Assembly (NCBI RefSeq): GCF_013373865.1
Contig: NC_050476.1
Coordinates: forward strand, 1,626,826-1,690,825
Source of the DNA: Monomorium pharaonis
Lineage: Eukaryota > Arthropoda > Insecta > Hymenoptera > Formicidae
Reading direction: 5' to 3'
DNA: 64,000 nucleotides
Below are positions 1 through 14,177 of the stretch, piece after piece (within the stretch, counting starts at the first letter, position 1; each line of letters opens with the position of its first letter). A program made the position numbers and the translations under genes. The notes beneath the pieces were generated by a model. That model worked only from the letters and a program-made list of their open reading frames with translations. It was not told where the DNA came from and made no database searches.

Positions 1-2379
1 CACTTTAAGCGCGCGGGGTAGCCTAATGAATAAACAAAAACTAGATTTCGCTTAGGGCTTACACGTAAAAGCGTGACCTTACCGGCGATTTACCGCAGCT
101 GGCCGCGGTTCTCAAATCGGCTCTCCGCTGCCGCTCGCTCTTCGTCGCCGGAAATCTCGGATCTGCGAATCGATCGAGAATGACAGATTGATATTTTACA
201 TTTCTAGTAGCGCGCTTTTATTTTTCTCTTCAACACTGGTAAAATACAATGCACTTTTAGTTTCAATAGGCTTTTTTTAGTTACAAGAGAAAAAGGAACT
301 GTAAGAAGGTGATCTATTAGTGACAATTATGGATACTTAATGTAACATTTTTTTAACAGAAATGAAATACTTTTTCGGTCACTTTGATGATTTATAATAA
401 TAATAACGACCCGGTAAAAACGTAAGGAACGAGGCGTATGCTACGCGTTTTCATAAATCTACCAGTATCTTTATTTTATTTTGCGGTTGATACGAGAATA
501 AAAATTGCGCGCGGTGCATCGAGAATGCAATTTTCGCGCATTCGCGACGTTTGCATGCGTTTACACGGCGACGGAGAAGAGCGAGGAGCGGAGAAAGAAA
601 GGGAAAAAAAAGGTAAATGGGGCGGAACACGTGTTCGCGAGAGTAACATCGGCAAAACACGTGGCACGCGAGAAACGCGACGGTCCGGTTCACCATGGCC
701 TCCGGTTCGTTTGATTTATAATAATCGCTCAATCCTCATTACGGAGAGAGGCTTCATCCCCGCGGGACGCGGACCAGGCGAGTGGAGCAGCAGCGTCGCC
801 GTCGGGCCGAAAGTAATCCCGGGCTCGTGACAAAAAGCTCGTGCATTCTTCGCCGTTCGTTGGTCCTCGTCGTCGTCGTCGACAGGGATCGAGCCGACAG
901 CGGCGCGATCGTAGATCGTATACCTTTAACGAGTAAAACTTGACACCTTGAAATCGCTGCGCGGTGGAATTTAGTAGCCCTTCGAGCTGCGACGCACGTG
1001 CAATTCCGCTTTTTTCGCGAAGGCTCTCGTCGCTTCGCGTGGCCTGATCTACCGGATCTTTACGGACTCGTTTTACGAAGAAAAAAAAATATACACGGAT
1101 AGAGTTAATGACGAGGCGGAGGGTGGTTGGAAATTATTCCGCCGGGCACGTCTTTTCGGGCACGAAGAAAGAGCAGTTCGTTCTCTCGATCGAAGGTATA
1201 AATTATCCGGTCGGCCGGAGAAAAGCGGAGTTATAAGGACACGGCGGATTGGATTTGAAGAAATGAGTTTTCATCAGGAGTTCGCGCACAGCCGTTTCGA
1301 CTATATGGATACCGCGTAACGTATGTAATAGTTACATCAGATTAGAAACCTGGAAAGGGGTATGGGGGAGGGCGAGCGTGTAACCAGGCCTAATGCCGGG
1401 GTAAGCATCGAGTCACGGGGGCGGAGGCGGATCGTACTTATTACAGGTATATACCGCAAGGCACGTCCCCGCTGTGAGCACACACCTACACACACCTGCG
1501 CGAAGGGAAGCAAGGGTAACTACGAGGGTAAGGAGTCGGTGGTCGCGCGAGGGCGGGCGAGGGGTGTTTCGGTAATCGTGCATTAATTTGCATCACAAAG
1601 TACACGCCACCCGCCACGCTACGCACGCATTCCACGTAGTTTTCCGCTCGCTCCTTCTTCTGTCCGCCGCGAGTTCTCAAATCGCGATTTCTTTCCGACC
1701 TGTCGCTCGTTCTTGCGTCAAACGGAAAATGTCGGAAGGGGAGAGGAGGAGGCGGCGATCGGCGCGAATATAATCGAGAGGAATCCGAGAAGGAACGCGA
1801 ATCCCATCGTCTACCGCGGACGACGAACCCAAATTTCGTGCGCGACGCGGCGGTAATTTATGCAATTAGCGTAAAAACTGAAATATGAAAATGAAGTTGT
1901 CGGCGCTGCCGGCGGGGGAGAGCGGTCCCGTCGTCGTCGTCGTCGTCGTTGTCGCCGTCGTCACCGCGATCCCGTCGCGATCTGTTCGGGAATGAGAGTC
2001 ACGGTTTGCGGCTACCGGCGGCAATATTTTGCCGCGCTTTGCCTTATCGGCACGGTTGCATATTTAAGGGTTGCCATGTCAAGCGTCAAGCGCGCCCTTT
2101 GAATACATTTAAATTCATTAACGGCGAAGGCTATACTCCCGCTATACTCTATAATACGTCGCGCAAGAACGTGTCACGCATGCACGGAGTGTGCCCGCGA
2201 TACGCCACTCCGAGGGATCTAATATCGGTGGCGATGCGCACTACGTTTCAACGTTACATACGTCGTGTACGTACACCCCGCGTACGTTGTACGACGCGGC
2301 TAGCAGTGTTTGCCGTAGAGTCCTAAAGACCGCGTACTTGCTCTGTTTCAGATACGGCACGTGACCACGGCCCGTCGCC
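1..2379. other. Upstream region of Poxn, no supported gene
   Basis: GC-rich, CpG-rich DNA with AT-rich patches leads up to the Poxn start codon. Open frames here are short, overlap on both strands and are rich in Arg and Ser, as expected of chance ORFs in CpG-rich DNA. A run of GTC triplets lies near 1930-1950. The stretch probably holds the Poxn 5' UTR, promoter and enhancers, but I cannot place a transcription start. Confidence 0.5.
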
Positions 2380-5300
2380 ATGCCGCACACTGGTGAGTAG
2401 ACGTGTTTTGCTCCTCCACTCAAGACCTCCTCGTGATTCAGGTCTCGCGCACGCCGTTTACGGAATGTCCCCGCACCTCCTGTGATTTTATAATGGTTTC
2501 TATCCATTTGCTTCCCCGACCGTTTTGGAGCCGATCTTTCCTTGGCGAAAACGCCGTGATTTATTGCAACTTTCCAATTTCCTACATCATATATCCTTGT
2601 AATTAAACTTCAAACCGAGATTCTATTAAAGTGAAAAGTTCATGTCCGCTGACTGGGGAATATAATTTGTTGCCTATTTATTTTGCCCTTTAAAACTTGA
2701 TTTACGAAAAGCTCCTTTTCTTTAATCGTTCATTACTCGAAGATTATTGCTGTGATATTTTCGCCAACGAAATATCGAATCCAATTACAAATCTTCATCT
2801 AATCAAGATTGTAATGACTCAAACATAATAAGAATCAAGCTATTTATTAATAATATAGATATCCTTACAATTGGACGATATTAATTGCAGTGCATTTCGG
2901 TTTTGTCAAGAAGTTTGAGAAAGCAGTTAAAAGGTTCACATCGTTAAAAATCGTCTCGATGAAATACGCGTAGAGTATATGCAAATTTTTTTTAGCGAAA
3001 AAGATGTCGCGCCGGCTCGTCGCAAACGGCAGCTAGTTTGCTAAATAGCCAATCTCACCGTGCGATTCGGTCGGCTCCGCTTCCTGATTTATGCGCGAGG
3101 GAATGTAACACGTCGTTATGGTTTCTCCGGGACGGGGTCAGCTACCGTCGCGTCGGCGAGATCACAGGTCGAAATCGGCGATGAAAATAAAAATTTCTGC
3201 CTCCCCTCCCAGTCTTCCTCACCTTCCGCTGAGGAGTGTCCACCTTCTCTCCCAACTCAAGGCTAAATTACGCTTTGAAAGGCAGTTTGACAGTAATTAA
3301 CGAAGAATTTTATACCGCAGATCGAACGCCGACATCTATAGGCCTATTATTAAACGAATATAATTATAATCTACCGTCTCTCCTTCTCTGTTTCCCTCCG
3401 CGCTACGCTGGGCCCTGATGCCCATGCAAAGAATCCTGCTCCGATCGAGCGATCAATCTTTCGCTTCTCTTCCGGCGAGGCATCGGCGAGAAGTCTTCGA
3501 AATTAGAGAAAGTATTTCCCGAGACGCGATCTTCCGTGGGTCGGGATTATTAATATTGATCAGTTTCGCCAGTACAGAATCTTGTTAATCGAACGATTTG
3601 CCTAATGACTCGCTGATGGTTCCTAGGAGATTTCCTAGGCCACTTTGCGTCAACGAAATGCAGCGAAATCGTAGAAAACTTTCGACATGCCTAATCATTT
3701 TGCCGTATGATTAAAGGATATGTATCAAAAAATTGTTTACAAGATGTAGAGAGACCATATTAAGTTGAATGATATTATCGAGGTTTATAGTACGCAGATT
3801 CAATGTTACCTTTTAATTATATCAGCGAGCTCGTGTTACATATGTTACTTCTTAATTATCAGCAACATCCAAGTATCGCGGATAATCATCGCAACGATAA
3901 ACGCTTAATAACAGCCGCTGTAGTTAACCATCTTGATACACTTCCATTTAAGGCTATCTCCCGCGTGTGTTCTCTCTCTCTCTCTCTCTCTTGAGACAGA
4001 TGATGACGGGGACCGATAAGCGCGAGCGAGTTGAAACCGATGACCGATGCGTGCCGATTCGGCATCGATTCCGAATCGGCGATTCCCGATGCGACGTGCT
4101 CGCCCTCGTCCCACAGAGAAAAAAATCTGTTAGCATGGGCGCGGATCGTGATTACAGGTAGGCAGGTGTAGAGTTTGGTTAGGGCCTAAATGGCCAGCGC
4201 GATAGCGATCGTTGTTGGCGATCGCATTAGCTGGCTAATTCTAACTTAAGCTTGTATCTTGAGAGATATTTTCTTTATGCACTCGCGAAAGAACCTTGTG
4301 CTCGTAATTTGACAATTTGCACTCTGTTGAGAAGAAATAAGGCGCATAAAAAGAGATTACAAATACTGATATCCTACAGAAATGTAATCGCCAATACACT
4401 ATATTATAATTATTCTGGAAATTGATCAATCACTCCTACTTTTAAAAATCTATACAATTTCTTCCGTTTAATAGAAATAAGAAAAATAGCAAGCATAGTA
4501 TATGACATGGATTTGGATTATTATTGTATATTTTATAATTTATTTCTTTCTCTCACAAAAGAATAATATATATTTTAAAAATTACTTATAGATAATTTTT
4601 TAATATTTTTGGAGCATGACATAAATTAAATGTGATTCTTAATTTTGTTTATTACTCTATAAAACAATAATATTTGTAAAATTAAAAGATTTTTTCTCTC
4701 TTGAGAACCAATTATATAAAATAATTTAATATAAAATAATCATGATAAAATTCATGGCGTGCACGATTAGATAACAAGAAATTCCATACGTACTATGTTT
4801 TATTTCTTTATAATTAGCGAGGCTTAACGAACTACCTATGCATTCAGTCGACAATGGATCAAAAGTCAAGGCCAAAATACATTAACGGAGAAATAATATT
4901 GAATACTTTTACTATGACAAATTTGAGAATTATGTATATAAGGTTTAGTTTTATTTAATGTAAAATTTTTTAAATCTAAATTGGTGAAATTTCTACTAAA
5001 AATTCAGCGGATGCAATCTTGATTGAATCTTAAATGATATTGAATTTTAAACTAATTAATTTACAAGAAACGAATATTAAATATATTTGTAATTCGGCAT
5101 TTAATATTCTTAAAAAAATTTTAAATTTCAGAATCTGAAATTGTAAAAAGTATTTGCAAATATTAAAATTAAACTACAACTTGTCTGACGATAATTGAAA
5201 GAAAAACAATAATTTGTAAAAATGTACTGGTTATTCAACGGATGGAAAGTGCACTTGAAGTACTCATCACGCTGGAAAAGCCGCGCACTTAACGCAGCAT

Positions 5301-8300
5301 CTATTTAATAAACTAGATCGTCTGCACATCCGATCCGCGATTACGAGACGCGCGCAGTTTATCGCATCTCTAATTATTGCAAACGCGCGTCTTTATTAGC
5401 ATTACATGCCGTTATCAGAGATAACAGTTATTTTCACTGCGTATCGCGTAGCAGTCCATAACGTATTTCCGAGCGACTATTTTTTTTTTAACAACTCCAT
5501 CCCGTTTGCCTCTTCTTCGTTTTGGCCCCTTCGCAGTCCGCGCGTTTCCGGTATTCCGATTTCCGTGCGTGCGCTTTTTGTCTCACGTAAACGAGTGGTT
5601 CCGTGCTACTTATGATGCGCGGGGCAGCCAGAACAGTCGGCTCCATTATTTCGCGGATCCACCGGCAGATTTGCAGTTAGATAAAGATGCCATTTCGGCC
5701 GGTTTTTGCCGTAATAATAATTTGGCCCGCTGTGTGTCCGTCGCTTGCCCGCGTCGCCGGCCGTTGTCCGAAATGCGTAGCGTGTATAATTTTCGTGGTG
5801 TGCAATCGCGTCACAGATTGGTGTGCCCAGCAGAACGAATGAAGGGCGCATTAAGGGGACAAATAATTAATCAATTACATAAAAATGGCCGAACAGACGT
5901 TAATTCGGCTATGCGCGCGAGGTCGAGAAGTTTCTTTCGTTATATCCGCGGTCTTCGTTCGTTTACTGATTTATTTAAGGAGTGAAAACGCATCGTCCCG
6001 ATGCACGCATACGACGAGCATGTCCGCTAATGAATAAGCCTTGCACATGCGAGCACACGCGAGGCGCGCATTCCCCCCGGAAGTAATTTCCCCGAAAAGT
6101 AATTTCTCCGAAAATGAGTCTTACCGGCCTGTGTGTCCCTGTCACCGATCGGAAGACCCTTAAATTATCCAATAAGGACAATCCGTCACGCCTTCGACCG
6201 GTGGTCATTATCAGCAATTCCCGCACTTGCTCGCCGTTCGCTTCGAACGAATCACATCCGTTCTCTCTTTCTCTCTCTCTCGCCCGCGCGAGAATGTCAT
6301 GAGATTGTAGGAGCGTTTCGCGTAATTTTGGTTCGGGACACGTAACGACTCTCTCGCAGATCGCGCTTACACGAGTAAACAGGGCTAATGGGCGCATTAA
6401 TTGGACGACGATTCCTATCTCCCAATTTAAAAATTGTACTTACGTGTGTACGTGTATCCTATTATAGGAAGTAAAATTATTAGGAATTATCTCAGATATA
6501 AAATCTCGGAGGGATACAAAAAAAAAAGATTCACGATGAGACTCGCGAGCAAGTAATCGCGCCGTGATCGTTTGCCTCCCGGAGCGTGGAAGCTCCTTCG
6601 GGGAAACGTACACGAGAGAGTCACGGGACCGATTCGCGATCGTCCGTCAATTAGCCCGTAAAACGCCAAATAAAGCTCGGATTCGCGGAATCCCGGGGAG
6701 TAAAACGCCGGCGGAAAAGATTGACGAAAATCTTTTCTTTGGTCCGAGTAAACCCGGTCGCTCTCTCGATCCTCTCGAAAGGCGAGGGGGAGGGGGGAGA
6801 TCGTTATTTCTCGAGCTGGAGGTTCGGAGGTCTCAGTCGGCGTCGGTGATCGTGGTAATGACATAATTAGTCGGCGAGGATAATAATTAGCGGCCGTCCT
6901 GGTACGCGCGGCTCGATCGTACGTGCATCCGCTCGGACGTGGTCTACGTGAAGGCGCGTGGCTCGATTTATATAAGTCGCTCATGGCATTTATGCCCTCG
7001 GTCCTTTTCGTCCTTTTATACTTTCTTTCTTCGAGGGAGAAGCCCGGTCGTTAGTAACGCCGCTTCTGCGTGAGGGCACACTTCTTTCTCCTCTCCTTTT
7101 CTCCCCCGGCTCTTAGGTTACGTCGATAATAATCACCGGGGGAATAAAACCGATTATTCCCATTACGCGGCAAGTTATTATTCGTTAAACTCATATACGG
7201 CCGATGATTATCTTCACCGATGCATCGATGCGGAACCGCCGCAACCGGGCCAGATTGCTCATGTTCTTAAGTGGCTTTGGTTGTATTGCGACAAGATTTC
7301 TTACTTGTCGTGATAAAGATTATGTTATTAAAGTCTGATTACAATAAAAAAAATATATGATTTTCGTATAATTATTCCTTGGTGTAGCATGAATTGAGAC
7401 GTGCAGAAGTTTTTTTTTTTTTTCTTTAGATTCGAATTTTACTCTGCCGAGAGTCTCGTTGATGCAGACTTGCGGCGGGAACTCGTTGGAATAGCAAGCT
7501 GAATATTAAGCGGCAGAGATTCCCATGAAATTCCAAGCTGCGTGTAATAATTATGCCGTTAACTGATCGCCGTCGAAAACTGCCAAAGATCCGGAAATTA
7601 AATGCGATATTCTTAGCGCGTTGATCAAGCCGATCGAGGATTTACGACGCGGCTTCTATGCAAGCCCGATCCACGGGGCTTTCCGGAACCCCCTTCTAAA
7701 CCAACGAGAAGACAAACGAAGACTGCCGTATATAACTCAGATTTTATTCGACGCCTTATTCGCGCGCGTCGGCCCGCGAATCGTTTAAGCGCTCATTTTC
7801 GAACGGCGGAACATAAAATCGGTGATCAATTGGCGTTTTTATTCGTGCCCGACGAGCCGGTCATTACGGTTTTATGACGCCACTGCAGGGGAATAGTATC
7901 GGTTTTATAAAATTTTTCGACAAGTGCGCTTGCTGTGTCTCGATTATACGACGTGTCGCGTATGCAATGCGTAAATAACTTGTCGCCCGCCGTGATTTAA
8001 GCCTGCAGCACATTGTGCGTTTCACACTCGCGCGCTGCTGAATATGAAAATTACGCGATTACACGTTTTATGCGGGCATTAAGAAGCGGAAGAAAAAAAA
8101 TACGAAACAATTTCTAAAACGACCACTCGCGAGGTATCGTCCTCGTCTTAACGTCTCATCCCAATTAACTTTTACGCTCTTCATTGATAGGTCTAAACCT
8201 CATCCTGAATCTTCGAATTATGTTAATTTTTATCAGTCTCAAGAGAGCGCGATTTATAACGTACGACGTTTTAAAGTCGGCAGACTTTATTAAACGGAAA

Positions 8301-8384
8301 GCCGTTTCATAATAAGGTATTATCGCATTACGTATTTAGAATCTATGTTTCGGACGAGCTGGAGAGACAGATAGACAGATAGAC

Positions 8385-8425
<41 letters not shown>

Positions 8426-11400
8426 CGAGAGAAGCTAAATAACAAATGCGCATAAACAGGAAGTAATTTATGGAATAATTTATGGATTATCTTCGCGCGA
8501 CATAAATTTAGCATTTCGTGGAAGAAATCGTCTTCCATAAGCGTCAAAACTATAGTGGCCGCGGCGTTTTTTAACAAACATTTAACATCTCCGTTGCATA
8601 AAACCAACGAACCATAGTTATCCGATTCTCATGCGTTAATTACGAGCGACCTTCGAGAGGAATAGACGTCGGTGTTTCGCCACACGATCTTCCCAATACT
8701 ACCGAAAATAATGACACATCTTTGCCGGACGGAAAGACGGGGAGAGGGAAGGTCCTTTCCGTGATATTCGTCGTAACAATGTCATTAGAGGGCCAGCCAG
8801 GACCGCACGTCAGAGGCAGCATGCACCTGCCGACCTTCCCCGGCGATGACCGCGCGAGCGCATTATTAGCAGAATTCCGAGTGTCCTCCTCTCGAATCGA
8901 TAAACACCTTTTGCCGTTCTATCGACGCGAAATCTCGAATCGGGCCGGGCTTATCGCGCCATCATCGTTACGTCGTCCTATTAACACAATAAACGTGACT
9001 CTGACTGACTGACTGCTCTCGCTCTTTCCAGGACAAGCCGGGGTGAATCAATTAGGCGGCGTCTTTGTGAACGGCAGGCCGTTGCCGGACTGCGTGCGCC
9101 AGAGAATCGTGCAGCTCGCCATGGTCGGCGTCAGGCCGTGCGATATCTCCCGACAGCTACTCGTGTCCCACGGCTGCGTCTCCAAGATACTCACGAGATT
9201 CTACGAGACGGGAAGCATCCGACCCGGCAGCATCGGCGGAAGCAAGACGAAGGTAAGACCTGATCGGAGCTCGCCATTCTTAGAGCGACGTCTGCACGTT
9301 ACAACGTGCAATCGCATACCTCCTCAATTACGATTATTTTATGTTTATATCGATTATTTATTCACTTATCTGTTCTTGTTGGGTACAAAAATGTATAAAG
9401 AGTATTGAGGAAAAGTCAAAATTTTTTTTTAATTTTTATATCTATAAAAAGTACTATTCGAAATAAGTACTTTGTGTAATAAATATAGAAAAGGAAAATA
9501 GTATTTGATATTTATATATATTTATCAAAGAAGAGATTTATTTTACGCTTCAATATGTCATGGATAAATAAGTTTTTTCTATTTTCTCTTTTGTACTCCA
9601 AGAAACAGAAAAAATAAATAAACAGTGAAAAGTAGAGAAACAATTCAAACAGTATTTTTAATGATGCGTTCTTTAAATATTTTTAACTATTTTGCCAGTA
9701 CTAATAAGAATAAGAATATTTCATATTTTATATAAAACATGTTAAAATAAAGTATAAAATATATTAATAATTCTTAATTTCTTGGTTACTTATTAATGTA
9801 ATTTGATAACAGAGAGTTTAAAAATATTTAGAAATTATAAAACATCGTTTAATAAACTTTGTGGATTTTTTTCTTGAAAGAAATTTAATCGATATCAAAA
9901 TGAAAGTCATTTCAGAATAAAAAATCAGGCGTTCAGCATAAAATGCGCGGTTCGGGGAAAGATTAATGTCGGTAGCTTCGCAAAAACACGTGAAAACGAA
10001 CATCGGTGTGCGTTAGCGGGCGGTGGCTCTGTGATGAGAGTCAGTCCTCCCCCTTGCGCGTACAAAGTCGGGCATTCCTGATGTGATTTTAAGTAAGGGC
10101 TGTGTTTTGACCGTGCGTGCAATTACCCAAACACCTTGCAGTGCGCGTGTTTCCACGACTTCACGGTTTCGCATGGTTTCCCTGCTGATATCACTTGAGC
10201 GTCGCCCCAGCGGTGCTCCATAAATTAATATCGATCTTTCAATATTGAAGAAGAGAAAAACAACTGCTGTCTCCTTCGTGGCGAAAGGAAATTTCACCGC
10301 AATCGAAATCGCTCCCGCGAAATCGTGGGACGCGTTTCCGTCCTTCGATCGTAATCGCGCTCGGTCGTGAGGTTTAACGATGAGACGCGGTTTTTTTTTT
10401 TACCACATGACATGCTCACGTCTGATCGCTCAGGTACGCCATTTCGCCCCCCGGGCGCGCATCGCGAGGTGATGCCGCACCGACACTCGCGGTATCACCG
10501 CACACACGCCGCTAATGACAATATAATTGCACGGTGCGTGTATGCACTGGGAATTTCTTACGATGCGCCGACTGTTACTCTGTGCTTAATGAATTTATTT
10601 TAATAACGGCGCGTCGGACCGTGCGTCGACCTTTCTCAAGTTGCGAGCTGCAGTTTGGTGAACGCCGATGAGAGAGAAGAAAACAGACGGGAGGAGGGAA
10701 AGAGAGAGAGAGAGAGAGAGGAGAGAGGTGGTCCTTAGAACACCCTGAAGAGGACATTTAAATTCCGGCTGTGGCTCATGGGGAAGGGGGGCCGATTACG
10801 CACGCATGTAAACGATAGTCATCATCCGCCATTACCGGCGTTCGTTTTATTTCACGTATGTCAAAATAGTCCCGTGGCGAAATAATGGTTGCGCGGTTAA
10901 TACGGAGTAGTCCCGGAGTCCTGTTTTTTCTGCCTCTTTAACCGCGGTCTACGCGATCGCCTGACAGAATTCCCCGCTCTTTCTTTTCCTCTTTGCGACA
11001 AGTGAACGGCAACCTATGGGTAATTTGGCGGAGAAATTAGGAAGACGTACGACGCTCCTTGCTGAGAGAAGCGGGTATTCACGAGAGGGATCGAGCCGGC
11101 GCCGTTCGCCTTGCACGCGCAACGCATCCTTGCCCGCCCATCGTCCATCGTACGCACAAAGGAAGGATCTCCTCCCGAAGAGGAGATCGTTAGATAACAC
11201 GTGTACGCCGACTCGCCGGCTCGTCACTATCCCTGACTGTAAGTGGCTTTTACTGCGATTTAAAATTACGCCGATAATTAAATAATGGCTACTAGGTAAA
11301 CCCTTTGATTGCCTGGCAGTATTAACTCGTCGGGCGCTCGAGAACCAGCATTTAACCGCCCCTCCGCTCCTCACCCCATGTCGATTTCCAACTCCGCGCT

Positions 11401-14129
11401 CCGATTTTCCTGCTGAGTAACGAAAGATGAACGGCGCGCCCGGTCGAGATAACGTTGCTCCCCTTTTTAAGTCTGTTATTACGACTTTCCGCGCCTACCT
11501 CTCGTCGGCGCGGCATCGCGTATTATCCCACGATATTGCCCCACGGTCACAGATGATCTTCCCGCGCGCGAATTTGGTGTAAACTGCGCGCCTCTCAGGT
11601 GTTGCGTATCCGAACCGCCCACGGGGATGAACGTGCGCATATTTGCGGTAAGGCCCGTGTTTAATTAAATTCGTGCTCTCGGGAGCGAGATATTTATACC
11701 TCAGTCTCTCTTTGTCGTGCGTTCTCGCGAAATTAATCGACCGATTATCGGCGAATCTACACGTGTACTCGGGTACGCGCTACGTAACATTTTCGAGGCA
11801 CGTCCACGTTACTTTCTCCGTTACCTCTTTCTCTCTCCCGTCCTCGTACGTACACGCGCGCGTCAACATGATACGCGTCGGATAATAGACCGGCGGCACG
11901 ACAGAGAAGATTGTCTCATGAAAAATGCACGGACCGCGTCGAAGCCGCGGATAACAAAGTGGAACATCGAAAAAAAAATCGCTGCGCGAACGTGCCCCGC
12001 TCTCCACGCGCAAACTTTTATCTCTCTTTTTCTTTCGTACAACAGTTGAATTACACCACAACGGAGTACCTTCTCGTCATGACCTTTTGGCCCTCTTTAC
12101 CCCCGCGGATTCGATAGCGATCTTGCGGGTTTCTCGAAAACCGTTGAGGGGATTCCGCCCCCATTCTGGAAATGATTATTGTCACGGGCCGCGGGACATT
12201 CATTTTCTCGGCGTTCACGCTCGGCGATCGGACGGTTTCCCCGTTTATCTGGCAATTAAGATCTCGTACGTGGTCGGTCGTGGCGGAAATACGCGCGTAT
12301 CTGACCGCCCCCGCGCACAGACGTGTATTTATTTTCTCGATGCATGATTTAACAGCGCTTGAAACACCGCGACAAGTAGAAATGAATCGCGCTTCGTTTC
12401 CCGGCGATGCGACGCGCACACCCCATGTCACGCTTTAATCGATGAAGTTCTGAAAGTTTACTTTATCCGGAAACTGCAAATAGAAAATTATTCATACATG
12501 CATGTTATGCTGGTAGACGATTTATTAGTTTATTAAACAAAATAAAAAAATTTTAAAACGTTAGTTGATTTTGACGTATCTCTTCATTAAAAAAAATTTT
12601 TTTTTTTATTTTTTTTTAAGGAATTTGGGTTCTTTATCTAATAAAGTTTGGGGGATAAACTTTCCGCAAACAACTTAACGTACATATTTCAGTTAATCAA
12701 TCTTTTTTTCGAGATAACCGCTATTTTCATGCTGTTCCGCCTTTATTTCACCTTCCTGGCGACAAATCAATCGTCTCTCATTGCCGATGACACCGGTGGC
12801 GTCCAGGTGGCAGTATGGGGAAAAAAATGGGATGGAAGGTGTCGACGGTCGTCGTCGCCCTTATCATTCACGAGCACTCGGGGCATTCGGGGACGCATGT
12901 AGCGGGGCGCGCAACTTACGCGCGATAATTACCGAGTTGGTGAACCTGTTCGTATATACACGGGCCGGGTGTATGCGGGTTATCTAACGTTTAGTGCCAG
13001 ATGTCCATTCTGTCCAGCCAATTTCCTCCGACGGTGGCACATATACGTACACGCATACATACACGCACGCTTAGGTACAACGTATGCTCACGTGCGTGTC
13101 CGCGCTTCGATGTGCCCGAACGGCGACGCGAGGGTCCGCATTAGGACGCACCGTATATATATTGTCGGAGCAGGGGTAATTGTGGCAACGACGACGACGG
13201 AAGTGTCAGATTAGAATCTGAGATGCTCCCGGGAGCACGCGATGTGCTTGTCCTAACCCCCTCAAACTATTAGGCGGCCCTCTCCGATCCTCTTCGCTTA
13301 CCCCCGAGGCACTAGCCCCTAAACGTTCCCGCCAGTGGTGCTTTCACCTGCGAGGATTCCGGATAATGACATCTTATACACTTCTCATATTAACTCTGCG
13401 GCTTAACAATTTTTGTCGTTTCTCGCTGACCGTTACTGGGGAAACTGGCACAATTATTGCCGGCTTTTAAGCGCATAGTGGCAGTTGGCATACTTTCCTT
13501 CAAATAAAAACTTTTATATGCACAAAATAAAAGTAGCGGTCAAAAATTAATATATTATGTAAATATAATAAATTATAGAAATGAAAATATAAGATATAAG
13601 ATTATTTCTTATTATTGTCTCCTCGATTATTGCCTCCGTATTTACTGCATTTATTTGTTTATATGATAGTCTTAATTTAACAATAAAACATTTTTAATAC
13701 ATAGGTAATTATATGCCATATCTGTCAAAAAATTTCAATTTGTTAAGCATTATTTACTATGTTTAAATAAAACTATATTAACTATAAAAACTATAAAAAC
13801 TTTGTCTTGTTCTTATAAATTTTTATTTTAATACTACGCGATGAATAAAAGCGGCAATAATTGAAACGATTATCCTTATTCTTTGCAACAGAAATTTATT
13901 TTCACTGACTTACGATGACATTTTTCTTGGGAAGAAATCGATTAGGATGAGCAATCACGCAACGAAATTCACGACGACCCTATAATTCAAGGCCTGCAAT
14001 TCGTTTCAGTCCATACCGAAGGCACATCGGTCGACGTCCGACCGTTTGTCTTTATGCTGATCATATCGATCGCGGTCCGGTGCATCGCGATATTTATTCT
14101 GCTCCTCTTCGAAACAATTTGTCGGGAGA

Positions 14130-14177
<48 letters not shown>

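Noticed and set aside
5506..5985. 159-codon plus-strand frame in Poxn intron 1
   Set aside because: No recognisable motif and a patchy basic composition. The frame is best explained by CpG-rich sequence lacking stops.
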